Assembly (NCBI RefSeq): GCF_003058055.1
Contig: NZ_QBTZ01000001.1
Span: 1,118,501-1,182,500, forward strand
Direction: 5' to 3'
DNA: 64,000 nucleotides
Origin: Acidovorax sp. 107
Lineage (GTDB): Bacteria > Pseudomonadota > Gammaproteobacteria > Burkholderiales > Burkholderiaceae_C
How positions within the stretch are numbered: the first letter of the stretch is position 1; the number at the start of each line of letters is the position of its first letter. A program made the translations under genes and the position numbers. The notes below the pieces were generated by a model that was given only the letters and a program-made list of their open reading frames with translations, had not been told where the DNA came from and made no database searches. Below are positions 48,293-56,348 of the stretch, one piece after another.

Positions 48293-48837
48293 GTGGATGC
48301 CTTCTTGTGGTAACTCTTGAAGATGCGGGTGCTGCCGTCGTGGGCCACCAGCAGCACGTCATAGGGGTCGCGACGGTCGCCATACACGGCGCCATCCATG
48401 CCCGGTGAGCCCACAGGCATGCCTGGCACCGTGAGGCCCAGGGCTTTGGGTTTTTGCTGCAGCAGGGCGCGCACGTCGCTGGCGGGCACGTGGCCTTCCA
48501 CCAGGTAGCCGCCCACCAGCGCGGTGTGGCATGAGCCCAGCTTTTGCGGCAGTCCCAGGCGCGCGCGCACGGCGTTGTTGCCGGTGTCGTGGATGGTGAC
48601 GCTGAAGCCGTTGGCCTCCATGTGGGCGATCCAGTCGTGGCAGCAGCCGCAGTTCGGGTCTTTCCAGACCTCAACCGGCGTGGCAGTGGTTGTGGCCGCG
48701 CGGGACAGTTGCGGCGCCAGGGCGAGGGCCGCGCCCGCGCCCAGCCAGGGCAGGGCTTTGGCGAGCCACTGGCGGCGCGAAGGGAGGGTGGCGGCGTAGG
48801 CGGACGCGGATGCTGATCGGTGCTGGCGAGTGGTCAT
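48289..48837 (-). CDS. DUF411 metal-binding protein
   Basis: A 182-aa exported protein with a signal-like N-terminus containing RRQWLAKALPWLGAGAALAL (Tat-like). The DUF411 domain starts VEVWKDPNCGCCHDWIAHME, with the CxCC cysteine set, and continues LGSCHTALVGGYLVEGHVPA and VPGMPVGSPGMDG. The family sits in copper and silver resistance loci. It is coupled by four-base overlap to the CusF-like gene. Confidence 0.87.
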   Translation of the reverse strand: MTTRQHRSASASAYAATLPSRRQWLAKALPWLGAGAALALAPQLSRAATTTATPVEVWKDPNCGCCHDWIAHMEANGFSVTIHDTGNNAVRARLGLPQKLGSCHTALVGGYLVEGHVPASDVRALLQQKPKALGLTVPGMPVGSPGMDGAVYGDRRDPYDVLLVAHDGSTRIFKSYHKKAST

Positions 48838-48853
48838 GGCGTTTCTCCTGGCG

Positions 48854-49351
48854 TTATTTGTTGCGGGGCAACACGGTGATGGTCCCGGTCATGCCAGCCT
48901 GGTAGTGGCCGGGGATGAGGCAGGCAAAGTCAAAGTTGCCCGCGCGGTTGAAGTGCCACACGATGTCGCCGGCCTTGCCTGCCGCGACATGGGCCATGTA
49001 GGGTGCGTCGTGTTCCATGCCGGGGTGCTTTCTCATCAGCTCGGCGTGCTGCTCCAGTTCGGCCTGGGTGCCGATCACGATCTCGTGCAGCACCTGGCCC
49101 CGGTTGGTCGCGCGCAGCCGCACGGTGTCGCCTTCGCGCACTTCGATGTGGCTGGGTGAAAAGCGCATGTCGTCGCCCATGCGCACGGTGATGGTGCGGC
49201 GCACGGCCTTGGCATCGCCTGCAATGCCCCAGTCCTTCTGCTCCTTGACCACCGGGGCTGCGGTGGCGTGGTGGGGCATGTTTTCATGCCCAAAAGCGGT
49301 GAATGCGCCAGTGCATATTGCGCATGCTGCTATAAATTTGATAGTTTTCAT
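48854..49351 (-). CDS. Cupredoxin-domain copper protein
   Basis: A 165-aa exported protein with a cupredoxin fold: DDMRFSPSHIEVREGDTVRLRATNRGQVLHEIVIG, and the C-terminal copper loop FDFACLIPGHYQAGMTGTI providing Cys, His and Met, with the first His in LHEIV. The ATG at 49351 gives the signal peptide, which is encoded by a dispersed repeat (KFIAACAICTGAFTAFG), in the same frame as in the SIMPL gene. It lies between the oxidase and DUF411 genes and probably shuttles or buffers copper. Confidence 0.88.
   Translation of the reverse strand: MKTIKFIAACAICTGAFTAFGHENMPHHATAAPVVKEQKDWGIAGDAKAVRRTITVRMGDDMRFSPSHIEVREGDTVRLRATNRGQVLHEIVIGTQAELEQHAELMRKHPGMEHDAPYMAHVAAGKAGDIVWHFNRAGNFDFACLIPGHYQAGMTGTITVLPRNK
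49291..49347 (-). repeat. Dispersed palindromic repeat, copy 8 (inside a signal-peptide coding region)
   Basis: The minus strand reads aactatcaaatttatagcag, catgcgcaatatgcactggc and gcattcaccgcttttgggca. It covers codons 2-20 of the cupredoxin gene, read in the same frame and orientation as copy 1. Confidence 0.68.
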
Positions 49352-49365
49352 GGTGATCGTTGGTT

Positions 49366-50748
49366 TCAGTGTTGATGGCCGCTCGCTGCGGGCTTGCGTG
49401 CGCTGGCGGCGGCAGGGGCGGTGCCCGGGATGTCCGTGCGTGCGGGGCGTGGGGTGCTGGCGGGCGCACCCTGCCACTCAAAGGCCTGGGTGCCTGTCGG
49501 CTGCTTGAAGGCGCCGGGGTCGATGTAGCTGCCTGCGGGCTGGTCGGCGCGCACCTTGAGGGTGGTGAACATGCCGCCCATCTCCAGCGGGCCAAAGGGG
49601 CCGGTGCCGGTCATCATCGGGAAGGTGTTGTCGGGCAGCGGCATCTCCATGGCACCCATGTCGGCCATGCCGCGCTCGCCCATCACCATGTAGTCGGGCA
49701 CGATCTTCTGGATCTTGCCGACCAGGCCCCGATGGTCCACGCCGATCATGCTGGGCACGCTGTGGCCCATCGCGCCCATGGTGTGGTGGCTCTTGTGGCA
49801 GTGCAAGGCCCAGTCGCCCGGCTCGTCGGCAATGAACTCCACCTGCCGCATCTGGCCCACGGCGATGTCGGTAGTCACCTCGGGCCAGCGCGCGCTGTGG
49901 GGCACGGGGCCGCCGTCGGTACCGGTCACTTCGAATTCGTGCCCGTGCATGTGGATGGGGTGGTTGGTCATGGTGAGGTTGCCCACGCGGATGCGCACCC
50001 GCTCGCCCTGCCGCGCCACCAGCGGGCTGATGGAAGGGAACACGCGGCTGTTCCAGCACCAGATGTTGTGGTCCAGCATGGTGTTGACCTTGGGGGTCAT
50101 GCTGCCGGGCTCCACGTCAAAGGCGTTGAGCAGGAAGGCGTAGTCGCGCTGCACCTTGGCGATCTGCGGGTGACTGCCCTTGGGGTGGGTGATCCACAGG
50201 CCCATCATGCCCATGGCCATCTGCACCATCTCGTCGGCATGGGGGTGGTACATGAAGGTGCCGGGGCGGCGCGCCACGAACTCGTACACAAACGTCTTGC
50301 CCGGCTGGATGGCGGGCTGGGTAAGGCCACCCACGCCGTCCATGCCATTGGGCAGGCGCTGGCCGTGCCAGTGGATGGTGGTGTGTTCGGGCAGTCGGTT
50401 CGTCACGAAGATGCGCACGCGGTCGCCCTCGACCACCTCGATGGTCGGGCCGGGGCTCTGTCCGTTGTAGCCCCACATGTTCACCATGAAGCCGGGCGCC
50501 ACCTCGCGGACCACGGGCTCGGCCACCAGGTGGAACTCCTTGACACCCGCATTCATGCGCCAGGGGGCGGTCCAGCCGTTCAGGGTGACCACCGGGTTGT
50601 AGGGGCGGCCCGTGGGCGGGTGCAGCGGGGGGGCGGTGTCGGCGCTGGACTGCATGGCGGGTTCGGGCAGCGCGGCCAGGGCCACGCGGCTGACGGAGGC
50701 TGCGGCCACGGCCGTGGCGGCGCCAGAAAAGAAATTGCGGCGGTTCAT
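49366..50748 (-). CDS. Tat-exported multicopper oxidase
   Basis: A 460-aa three-domain oxidase. The twin-arginine signal is MNRRNFFSGAATAVAAASV. Copper ligands are seen in TTIHWHGQR, FMYHPHADE, HPIHMHGHEF and the type-1/type-3 stretch LHCHKSHHTMGAMGH. Several methionines follow (MGAMEMPLPDNTFPMM), as in cuprous oxidases. It probably oxidises Cu(I) in the periplasm. It starts one base after the TolC-family gene, so it is cotranscribed with it. Confidence 0.92.
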   Translation of the reverse strand: MNRRNFFSGAATAVAAASVSRVALAALPEPAMQSSADTAPPLHPPTGRPYNPVVTLNGWTAPWRMNAGVKEFHLVAEPVVREVAPGFMVNMWGYNGQSPGPTIEVVEGDRVRIFVTNRLPEHTTIHWHGQRLPNGMDGVGGLTQPAIQPGKTFVYEFVARRPGTFMYHPHADEMVQMAMGMMGLWITHPKGSHPQIAKVQRDYAFLLNAFDVEPGSMTPKVNTMLDHNIWCWNSRVFPSISPLVARQGERVRIRVGNLTMTNHPIHMHGHEFEVTGTDGGPVPHSARWPEVTTDIAVGQMRQVEFIADEPGDWALHCHKSHHTMGAMGHSVPSMIGVDHRGLVGKIQKIVPDYMVMGERGMADMGAMEMPLPDNTFPMMTGTGPFGPLEMGGMFTTLKVRADQPAGSYIDPGAFKQPTGTQAFEWQGAPASTPRPARTDIPGTAPAAASARKPAASGHQH

Positions 50749-50749
50749 G

Positions 50750-52177
50750 TCAGTGGCCTTGTGGGGTGCTGGAGGCTGCGGCGCCGGAGGTGAGGCCCTG
50801 CAGGGCACCTGGCGAGGTACCCGTCAAAGTAAGTTGCAGGTCGGTCTCGGCCAGCCAGAAATCGCGCTGCGCTTCGATGGCATTGGCCACGGCCTGCGTG
50901 CTGTTGCGAGCTTCGGCCAGCATGTCCCACACGCTGGCCAGCATGCCGTTGTAGCGCAGCGTGGTTTCGTCGCTGATGAGCTGGCGCAGGGGCACGACCT
51001 CGGCCTGCTGCTGGCGCGCCAGGTCGAGGGCGGTGCGGTAGGTGAGCCAGGCGGCGCGTATCTCGCTGCGGGCGCGCACGGCGGTGTCTTGCAGTTGGGC
51101 GGCACTTTGCTCCACCTGGGCCTGCGCACGGGTGCGGGCTGCGCCGCCCCTGTCAAACAGAGGCAGCGGCAGCTCGATCTCCCAACCGCGCTTCACGTCG
51201 CTGCTGCCGGTGTCGCGCTCGGTGGTGGTGTTGCGGCTGTAGGCCAGGCCGATGTCGCCAAACACGGCGCCTGCACGGCTCCAGCCCTGGCGCACTGCCT
51301 GGGTGTCGAGCTGGCGGCGGGCGGCCTGCACATCCAGCCGCTCACGCAGGGCGGTGGCTTCGATGCCGTCGGCGGGCAAGGCGGTGGCGGGCAAGGGGGG
51401 CAGCTGTGCTGCCAGCTGGTATTGCGCCTGCGCGCCCCACACGCCCAGGCGCCAGTTCAGGTCTTCGCGGGCGGTGGCGGCGGCCAGGCGGGCGCGGGCG
51501 CGCTGGCTGTTGGCCTCGTGCAGCACGGCTTGCTCGCGGGCCTGCTGCAGGCGGCTCCAGTTGCCCACCTGCGCCATGCGGCGTGCCAGCTCGGCTCCCA
51601 CCTCGGCGGCTTCGACCATGCGGTCGTGCGTGGCAGCCACCTGCTCGGCAGCCACGGCGCGCAGCCAGGCGCGGCGGGTGTCTGCGGCGAGTTGCGCCAC
51701 GTCCTGTGCGGCTTGCAGCGTGGCAATCTGCAGGCGCTCGGTCTCGTGCTGGGTGCGCCAGGGCAGGGTGATGAGGTCCATCAGGCCAAAGGCCAGAGTG
51801 CGTTCGATCTCGCGCTCCTGGCTGGTGGTGAAGCGCCCCAGGGTCAGGTGCGGGTTGGGCAGCGTGATGGCCTGCACGCGCTCGGCATCGGCCACGCCCA
51901 GAGCGGCCAGCCGGGCTTGCAGGCCGGGGTTGTTGAGCAGGGCAATGCGCACGGCGGCGTCCTGCGTGAGGGGCTGGGCCAGCCAGCCATTGATGGACTG
52001 CTGCGCCTGTGCCCGGGCGGCGGGATCGGTGGCGGGCAGGGCAGCCTGGGGCACCCCGGCGGTACGGCCTGCCGTGAGTGCGGCCACGTCGCTGCGCAGG
52101 CCATCAGGCGATACGCTGGCGCAGCCTGCCAGCAGGGCGGCAGCGGCCAGCACGGAGAAACAGCGTGCACCGGTCAT
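50750..52177 (-). CDS. TolC/NodT-family outer-membrane channel lipoprotein
   Basis: A 475-aa outer-membrane factor with lipobox LLAGC at residue 19. The typical duplicated helical pattern is present (LTQDAAVRIALLNNPGLQARLAALGVADAERVQ, and EIELPLPLFDRGGAARTRAQAQVEQSAAQLQ). Relatives are CusC/CzcC. The operon carries no RND pump or membrane-fusion gene, so it either works with components elsewhere or acts alone in this locus. The start overlaps the preceding small gene by four bases. Confidence 0.9.
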   Translation of the reverse strand: MTGARCFSVLAAAALLAGCASVSPDGLRSDVAALTAGRTAGVPQAALPATDPAARAQAQQSINGWLAQPLTQDAAVRIALLNNPGLQARLAALGVADAERVQAITLPNPHLTLGRFTTSQEREIERTLAFGLMDLITLPWRTQHETERLQIATLQAAQDVAQLAADTRRAWLRAVAAEQVAATHDRMVEAAEVGAELARRMAQVGNWSRLQQAREQAVLHEANSQRARARLAAATAREDLNWRLGVWGAQAQYQLAAQLPPLPATALPADGIEATALRERLDVQAARRQLDTQAVRQGWSRAGAVFGDIGLAYSRNTTTERDTGSSDVKRGWEIELPLPLFDRGGAARTRAQAQVEQSAAQLQDTAVRARSEIRAAWLTYRTALDLARQQQAEVVPLRQLISDETTLRYNGMLASVWDMLAEARNSTQAVANAIEAQRDFWLAETDLQLTLTGTSPGALQGLTSGAAASSTPQGH

Positions 52178-52605
52178 GGCTGGCCTTTCTGCAGAGGGTG
52201 GGGGCGGGGTGCGGCTCCATGGCCCCCATGGTTGCCATGCTGCATTCCCTGGTGCAGGGGGGGCTGAGGTACTGCTGTGGCCGTTGCGGGCGCAGAACTG
52301 GGGGCGGCGGTGGCGCTTTGTGCTTCCCAGGCCACGATGTCTGCGTGGCCGCGCGGGAACGCACCCACAGCCTCATGCGCCTGGCGCCAGGCCTGGGGTG
52401 TGGGCAAGGTGTCCACCAGCGGAGGCTGTTGCGGCATCGCCGCGTACGTCAGGGGCGCTGTGGCTGCGTCGGCGCGGGCCGCGTCAAGGGCGGATGGGCT
52501 CTGGGCTTGCGCCAGCAAGGGGAACAACAGGGTAAGGCATGCCAGTCGCGTCGGCCACAACTGCGAGGGCGACGGCGAAGACAGAAAAACGGCGGGGGCG
52601 CGCAT
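52174..52605 (-). CDS. Small exported His/Met-containing protein of the copper operon
   Basis: A 143-aa protein. The hydrophobic signal LACLTLLFPLLAQAQ is cleaved before SPSAL. The mature part is Ala/Pro-rich and ends in HQGMQHGNHGGHGAAPRPHP, a likely metal-binding tail. No family recognised. Start at 52605. It is coupled to the TolC-family gene through a four-base overlap, so it belongs to the copper operon. Confidence 0.7.
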   Translation of the reverse strand: MRAPAVFLSSPSPSQLWPTRLACLTLLFPLLAQAQSPSALDAARADAATAPLTYAAMPQQPPLVDTLPTPQAWRQAHEAVGAFPRGHADIVAWEAQSATAAPSSAPATATAVPQPPLHQGMQHGNHGGHGAAPRPHPLQKGQP

Positions 52606-52710
52606 GGCGATCTCCAGACAGCGAACGAACAAAACATGGCGCTGCCGCCCTGACGGCCCCGTTGCTGGGGGCCGCTGGGGCCGTGGCAGACGCACTTTGG
52701 GCGTCGAAGG

Positions 52711-53163
52711 TCAGGCGATGGGTGGTTTGACGACCTGCGCCGCAGGGACGCTGTCAAACTGCGCGGAGGCGAGAGGGAGCAGGGCTCCCGCTGAAAGAGG
52801 GATGGGGGTCAGCGACGCGGGCAGACCCAGCATGGCCGAGTGGCAGATTTCGCAGGCCGAGCAACTGGCGCTGTGGTGGTCGTGGTCGGCGCCGCCGGTG
52901 CTCGCGTCCTGGCAGGCTGTTGCGTGGCTGGCGGCGGCTTCATCGGAGTGGTGGTCATGGTGGCCGTCATGACCACCATGGGCGCCTCCCCCGGCTTGCT
53001 CATCGTGGCCGGAAGCCGCCTGGTGGTCCTGGTGCAGGGCCGTGGTCTGGTGCGCGGGGCCTGCTGGCAGCAGCGGTGCCACGATGCCTGCTGCCATGGC
53101 GGTGCCCGTCAGGCCCCGAAGGACCAGCACCACCATCAGCAGGAAGAAAAAGCCGCGACGCAT
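52711..53163 (-). CDS. Histidine-rich exported protein (DUF2946/CopL-like)
   Basis: A 150-aa protein starting MRRGFFFLLMVVLVLRGLTGTAMA, a signal peptide or anchor. The mature part is very His-rich (GGHDGHHDHHSDEAAASHAT, GGADHDHHSASC), followed by CSACEICHSAML with a CxxC pair, then a hydrophobic end. It resembles small metal-binding regulatory proteins found at the head of copper loci, but I am not sure of the family. It precedes the copper operon by about 100 bases on the same strand. Confidence 0.7.
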   Translation of the reverse strand: MRRGFFFLLMVVLVLRGLTGTAMAAGIVAPLLPAGPAHQTTALHQDHQAASGHDEQAGGGAHGGHDGHHDHHSDEAAASHATACQDASTGGADHDHHSASCSACEICHSAMLGLPASLTPIPLSAGALLPLASAQFDSVPAAQVVKPPIA

Positions 53164-53274
53164 CCTGCAATGATACGGCGCGTGGGCGAAGGTTCCCCCT
53201 GCGCAGCCAGCGGGGGCTGGCAGGTGCCGTTGCACAACCCGGGGACGAGCGTTTTGTGTGCCGCGCTACGCTGG

Positions 53275-53913
53275 CTACACCGCCATGTAGCGGCCCGGCC
53301 GGTGGTTCATGGCCAGCACCAGGTTGAGAGCTACGGCACCCGCAATGGACCAAGCCACACGCAGGGGCTCCACTGTCCACAGCGCCAGCAGCACGATGCA
53401 GCAGTCCACGGCCATCTGCACCTTGCCCGCGCGCCAGCCATAGCGGTCTTGCAGGTACAGCGCCGCAATGCCCACACCACCCAGGCTGCAGCGGTGGCGG
53501 AACAGCACCAGAAACCCCGTGCCGGTGATGAGCCCGCCCGCAATGGCCGCATACAGCGGCTGCAACTGCGCAAACTGCAGCAGTTGCGACTGCAGCTCGG
53601 TCAGCAGCGACAGCAGCAGCACGGCGAGAAAGGTCTTGACCGTGAAGGCCCGGCCTAGCTTGCGCAGTGCCAGCCAGTAAAACGGCAGGTTGAGCACAAA
53701 GAAGATCTTGCCAAAGCCGATGCCTGTGGCGTAGTGCAGCAAAAACGCCAGCCCCGCCGTGCCACCCGTGAGCAACCCCGCGCTGGTGAAAAACGCCACC
53801 CCCACCGAGATCAGCAACACCCCGGTGAAGATGGCCACGGCGTCTTCCGTCAGGCTGTGGGGCACGACCAGGGGGGCAGGCGCTGCAGGGGCGGTAGGGG
53901 CTCGGGAGGACAT
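53275..53913 (-). CDS. YitT-family membrane protein
   Basis: A 212-aa inner-membrane protein with about five or six hydrophobic segments. The YitT/DUF161 marks are FTGVLLISVGVAFFTSAGLLTGGTAGLAFLL and ALYLQDRYGWRAGKVQMAVD. The C-terminal DUF2179 domain common in longer members is absent. The start MSSRAPTAP at 53913 is chosen; the frame is open upstream. Function unknown. Confidence 0.87.
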   Translation of the reverse strand: MSSRAPTAPAAPAPLVVPHSLTEDAVAIFTGVLLISVGVAFFTSAGLLTGGTAGLAFLLHYATGIGFGKIFFVLNLPFYWLALRKLGRAFTVKTFLAVLLLSLLTELQSQLLQFAQLQPLYAAIAGGLITGTGFLVLFRHRCSLGGVGIAALYLQDRYGWRAGKVQMAVDCCIVLLALWTVEPLRVAWSIAGAVALNLVLAMNHRPGRYMAV

Positions 53914-54068
53914 GGGCAGAGTGCAGGGGAATAGAGGCGGGGCGTGCCGCCCCCAGGGCAAACAGGCGCGCGCAAGCGATGGATTGAACCACGCAAGCTC
54001 TATGCCGGCCTTGTCGTGCGTCAAATGGCGGGTAGCGGGCTGCCAGGCACACAGCAGCCATCGACTCC

Positions 54069-54122
54069 TGAATTGATAGCTGTCAGGGCATGAAAATCAA
54101 GCGCTACCGCCACTTTTTTGCC
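54069..54122 (+). repeat. Dispersed palindromic repeat, copy 9 (covers the 3' end of a gene)
   Basis: It reads tgaattgatagctgtcaggg, catgaaaatcaagcgctacc and gccacttttttgccc, close to copy 10. The minus-strand gene for the SRPBCC-DUF3703 protein ends inside it, so the last eight or so codons and the stop come from the repeat. Confidence 0.68.
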
Positions 54123-54978
54123 CAATTTTGGGCGGAGGCAGGCTGGCAGCCGCCATCGCTTCGTTGATCAACCGTGTGACGCGCGGCTGCGGCGCCATGG
54201 GCACCAGGGCACTCACCCGTGCCCGGCCGGTGTTGCCGATGGGCAGCCGCGCCAGTGTGTGCCCCAGCGGCACCAGGGCCAGCCGCAGCCTCTGTCCACC
54301 GGCCTCGCGCATGTCCCGCAACTGCAGTGCGTAGCGCAGCATGGCCGTGTGCGACCGCCAATGCAGGGACAGCGTGGTCTGCCCCAGCACATGCGCGGCC
54401 TCTAACCAGCGCCAGCGGGTGGCAGAGGGCGCGCCGGCGTCGCTCGCAAACGCTGCCAACAGGTGGTCGAATGCGCGCTGCGTGTGCAAGGGGTCAGCCA
54501 TGGGCTCCGCCGCGTGGCGCGCCGCCAGTTGGCGCCAGCGCCGTTGTCGGTGCCGGTAGAACACCTGGGCAAACGCCGCGCTCAGGGGCGTCATCAGCCA
54601 GGGCAGGTGGCGCGCGACCACGTCAATGTCGTCGGTGTAGAGCGTGCGACCACTAGGCAACGGCTGCAGCGTGATGCGGTGGTCCCAGCGCCGCATCAGC
54701 GTGCCCTCGCCGTTATCGCGCAGCGTGGGCCAGGCGCCGGCCTGCGCGGGGGGCTCGACGGAGATGCGCACGGTTTGGGTGCCCAGGGGCAGCAACCCCA
54801 GCAGCCGCATCTGCAACGGCAGATCCCCGGGAGACCAGTGGGTGGGCCAGGGTGCGCCGCCGGGGCGCTTGAACCGCACCAGCGGCGCCGTGATGTGGCG
54901 GAACACTGCAGTGCTTTGCAGTTGCGCAGCCACCCATTCGGGCGGTGCATTGAGCGGGGTGGACAGGCGTACGCGCAT
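54097..54978 (-). CDS. SRPBCC-like domain fused to DUF3703
   Basis: A 293-aa protein. Residues 1-155 look like a START/SRPBCC ligand-binding domain (MRVRLSTPLNAPPEWVAAQL, DHRITLQPLPSGRTLYTDDI, FAQVFYRHRQRRWRQL). Residues 163-280 match DUF3703 (RAFDHLLAAFASDAGAPSAT, WLEAAHVLGQTTLSLHWRSH, LPIGNTGRARVSALVPM). DUF3703 is normally a separate small protein in metal-resistance loci. It begins 3 bases after the CDF transporter stop and is cotranscribed with it. Its C-terminus lies in a dispersed repeat. Function unknown. Confidence 0.75.
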   Translation of the reverse strand: MRVRLSTPLNAPPEWVAAQLQSTAVFRHITAPLVRFKRPGGAPWPTHWSPGDLPLQMRLLGLLPLGTQTVRISVEPPAQAGAWPTLRDNGEGTLMRRWDHRITLQPLPSGRTLYTDDIDVVARHLPWLMTPLSAAFAQVFYRHRQRRWRQLAARHAAEPMADPLHTQRAFDHLLAAFASDAGAPSATRWRWLEAAHVLGQTTLSLHWRSHTAMLRYALQLRDMREAGGQRLRLALVPLGHTLARLPIGNTGRARVSALVPMAPQPRVTRLINEAMAAASLPPPKIGQKSGGSA

Positions 54979-54981
54979 GGA

Positions 54982-55653
54982 TCAGTGCCCGTGGGCTGCG
55001 GGGGCGCCTGCGGTGCTGGCCAGCTCTTGCCGTGCGTGGCGGATCACGCTCCAGCCGCCGCTGATGGCCAGGCCCGCCATGACGGCCGCCACCACCAGGT
55101 CGGGCCACGCCGTGCCCGTGCCCAGCACCCCCAGCGCGGCCGCCATCACGGCCAGGTTGCCCAGCGCGTCGTTGCGGGTGCACAGCCACACGCCGCGCAT
55201 GTTGGCATCGCCCTCGCGCCAGGCGTAGAGCAGGGCGGCCACACCCAGGTTGGCCGCCAGCGCCAGCAGGCCCACGCCACCCATGGTGAAGGGCTCGGGC
55301 GGCACCCCTTGCCACACCCCCCAGGCCACCCGGCCGATCACGAACACGCCAAATGCCAGCATGCTGGCCCCTTTGAGCAGCGCGGCGCGTGCCCGCCAGG
55401 TCAGCGCCATGGCCAGCACCCACAGCGACAGGCCGTAGTTGGCCGCGTCGCCCAGAAAGTCGATGGCGTCGGCCAGCAGCGACGCCGAGCCCGACTGGGT
55501 GCCCGCGCCCAGCTCCACCACAAACATGGCGGCGTTGACGATGAGCGCAATCCACAGGATGCGGCGGTAGCGCGGGTCTGCGCTGGCGGGGGCGTCGTGG
55601 CTGTGGCCGGGGGCGCTGTGGTCGTGGGGGCCGTGATGGCAATGGGCGGACAT
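54982..55653 (-). CDS. Cation diffusion facilitator (CzcD/DmeF-like) metal transporter
   Basis: A 223-aa inner-membrane exporter of divalent metals in exchange for protons. The N-terminal His-rich segment is MSAHCHHGPHDHSAPGHSHD. The metal site motif is SLLADAIDFLGDAANYGLSL (HxxxD pattern with Asp in place of His), and the second pair lies in TRNDALGNLAVM. Six membrane segments are visible. It lacks the C-terminal cytoplasmic domain of longer CDFs and ends in a short His tail. It is controlled by the divergent MerR-type promoter. Confidence 0.9.
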   Translation of the reverse strand: MSAHCHHGPHDHSAPGHSHDAPASADPRYRRILWIALIVNAAMFVVELGAGTQSGSASLLADAIDFLGDAANYGLSLWVLAMALTWRARAALLKGASMLAFGVFVIGRVAWGVWQGVPPEPFTMGGVGLLALAANLGVAALLYAWREGDANMRGVWLCTRNDALGNLAVMAAALGVLGTGTAWPDLVVAAVMAGLAISGGWSVIRHARQELASTAGAPAAHGH

Positions 55654-55691
55654 GGTGTTTTCTCCTGGCGGTTTTTGATAGCGATGGCATC

Positions 55692-55722
55692 ATTAGAAAC
55701 CTTGAAGTCACTTGAAGGTCAA
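55692..55722 (-). promoter_or_regulatory. MerR-type promoter/operator of the CDF operon
   Basis: On the minus strand ttgacc (-35, 55717-55722) and tctaat (-10, 55692-55697) are separated by 19 bases, the over-long spacer typical of MerR-controlled promoters. The spacer carries the dyad acctt...aaggt (55699-55719), matching CadR/PbrR/ZntR operators. Confidence 0.88.
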
Positions 55723-55726
55723 GCCC

Positions 55727-56191
55727 ATGGACCCCCACGCTGCACAGTTCCGTATCGGCGAGGCCGCCCAGCAGTCCGGCGTGTCGGCCGCCAACATCCG
55801 GTATTACGAAAAAGAGGGGCTGCTGCCGCCCGGCGCGCGCGGCGACAACAGCTACCGCCTGTACAGCAGCGCCGACGTGCACCAGCTGCGTTTCATCCGC
55901 CTGTGCCGCGCCATGGACATGTCACTGGACGAGGTCAGGACCTTGCTGGCGCTGGACTGGGACAGCAAGACGGACTGCCATGCCGCCTGCGATACGCTGG
56001 ATGCACACCTGGTGCATGTGCGCACCCGCCTGGCCGAGCTGCAGGCGCTGGAGGCCGACCTGCAGGCACTGCGCAGCCGCTGCGATGGCGCGGACGCCAC
56101 CTGCCACATCATCGAAGCGCTGCATGCGCGGGCTGACGCGCAGCCTGTGGGCGCCGTCGCCATGCCCAGCCAGGGCAAGCGCCATGTGTGA
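55727..56191 (+). CDS. MerR-family heavy-metal-responsive regulator (CadR/PbrR-like)
   Basis: A 154-aa activator. Winged HTH: FRIGEAAQQSGVSAANIRYYEKEGLLPPGARG. A dimerisation helix follows, then metal-binding cysteines. Cys84, Cys119 and Cys126 have the 35 and 7 residue spacing of the CadR/PbrR site, and an extra Cys88 gives CHAAC. Cd(II) or Pb(II) response is therefore expected. ATG 55727 is used; a TTG at 55712 would lie in the operator. It is divergent from and controls the CDF operon. Confidence 0.92.
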   Translation: MDPHAAQFRIGEAAQQSGVSAANIRYYEKEGLLPPGARGDNSYRLYSSADVHQLRFIRLCRAMDMSLDEVRTLLALDWDSKTDCHAACDTLDAHLVHVRTRLAELQALEADLQALRSRCDGADATCHIIEALHARADAQPVGAVAMPSQGKRHV

Positions 56192-56224
56192 GCAGTTGTT
56201 GTTCGACGTGGCGGTGTGGGTGCT

Positions 56225-56287
56225 ATTTGCTATTTAATTGATAGCTTCTCAGGCATATCCTTCTAGCGCTACCGCCCAAAAATGGCC
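56225..56287 (+). repeat. Dispersed palindromic repeat, copy 10
   Basis: It reads gctatttaattgatagcttc, tcaggcatatccttctagcg and ctaccgcccaaaaatggccc. It lies between the merR gene and the permease gene. Confidence 0.75.
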
Positions 56288-56348
56288 CAACTATCTCCCG
56301 AAGCCTGCCATGGGCTGCCCTAGCGCATGCCCCCGCTATGATCCGCCC

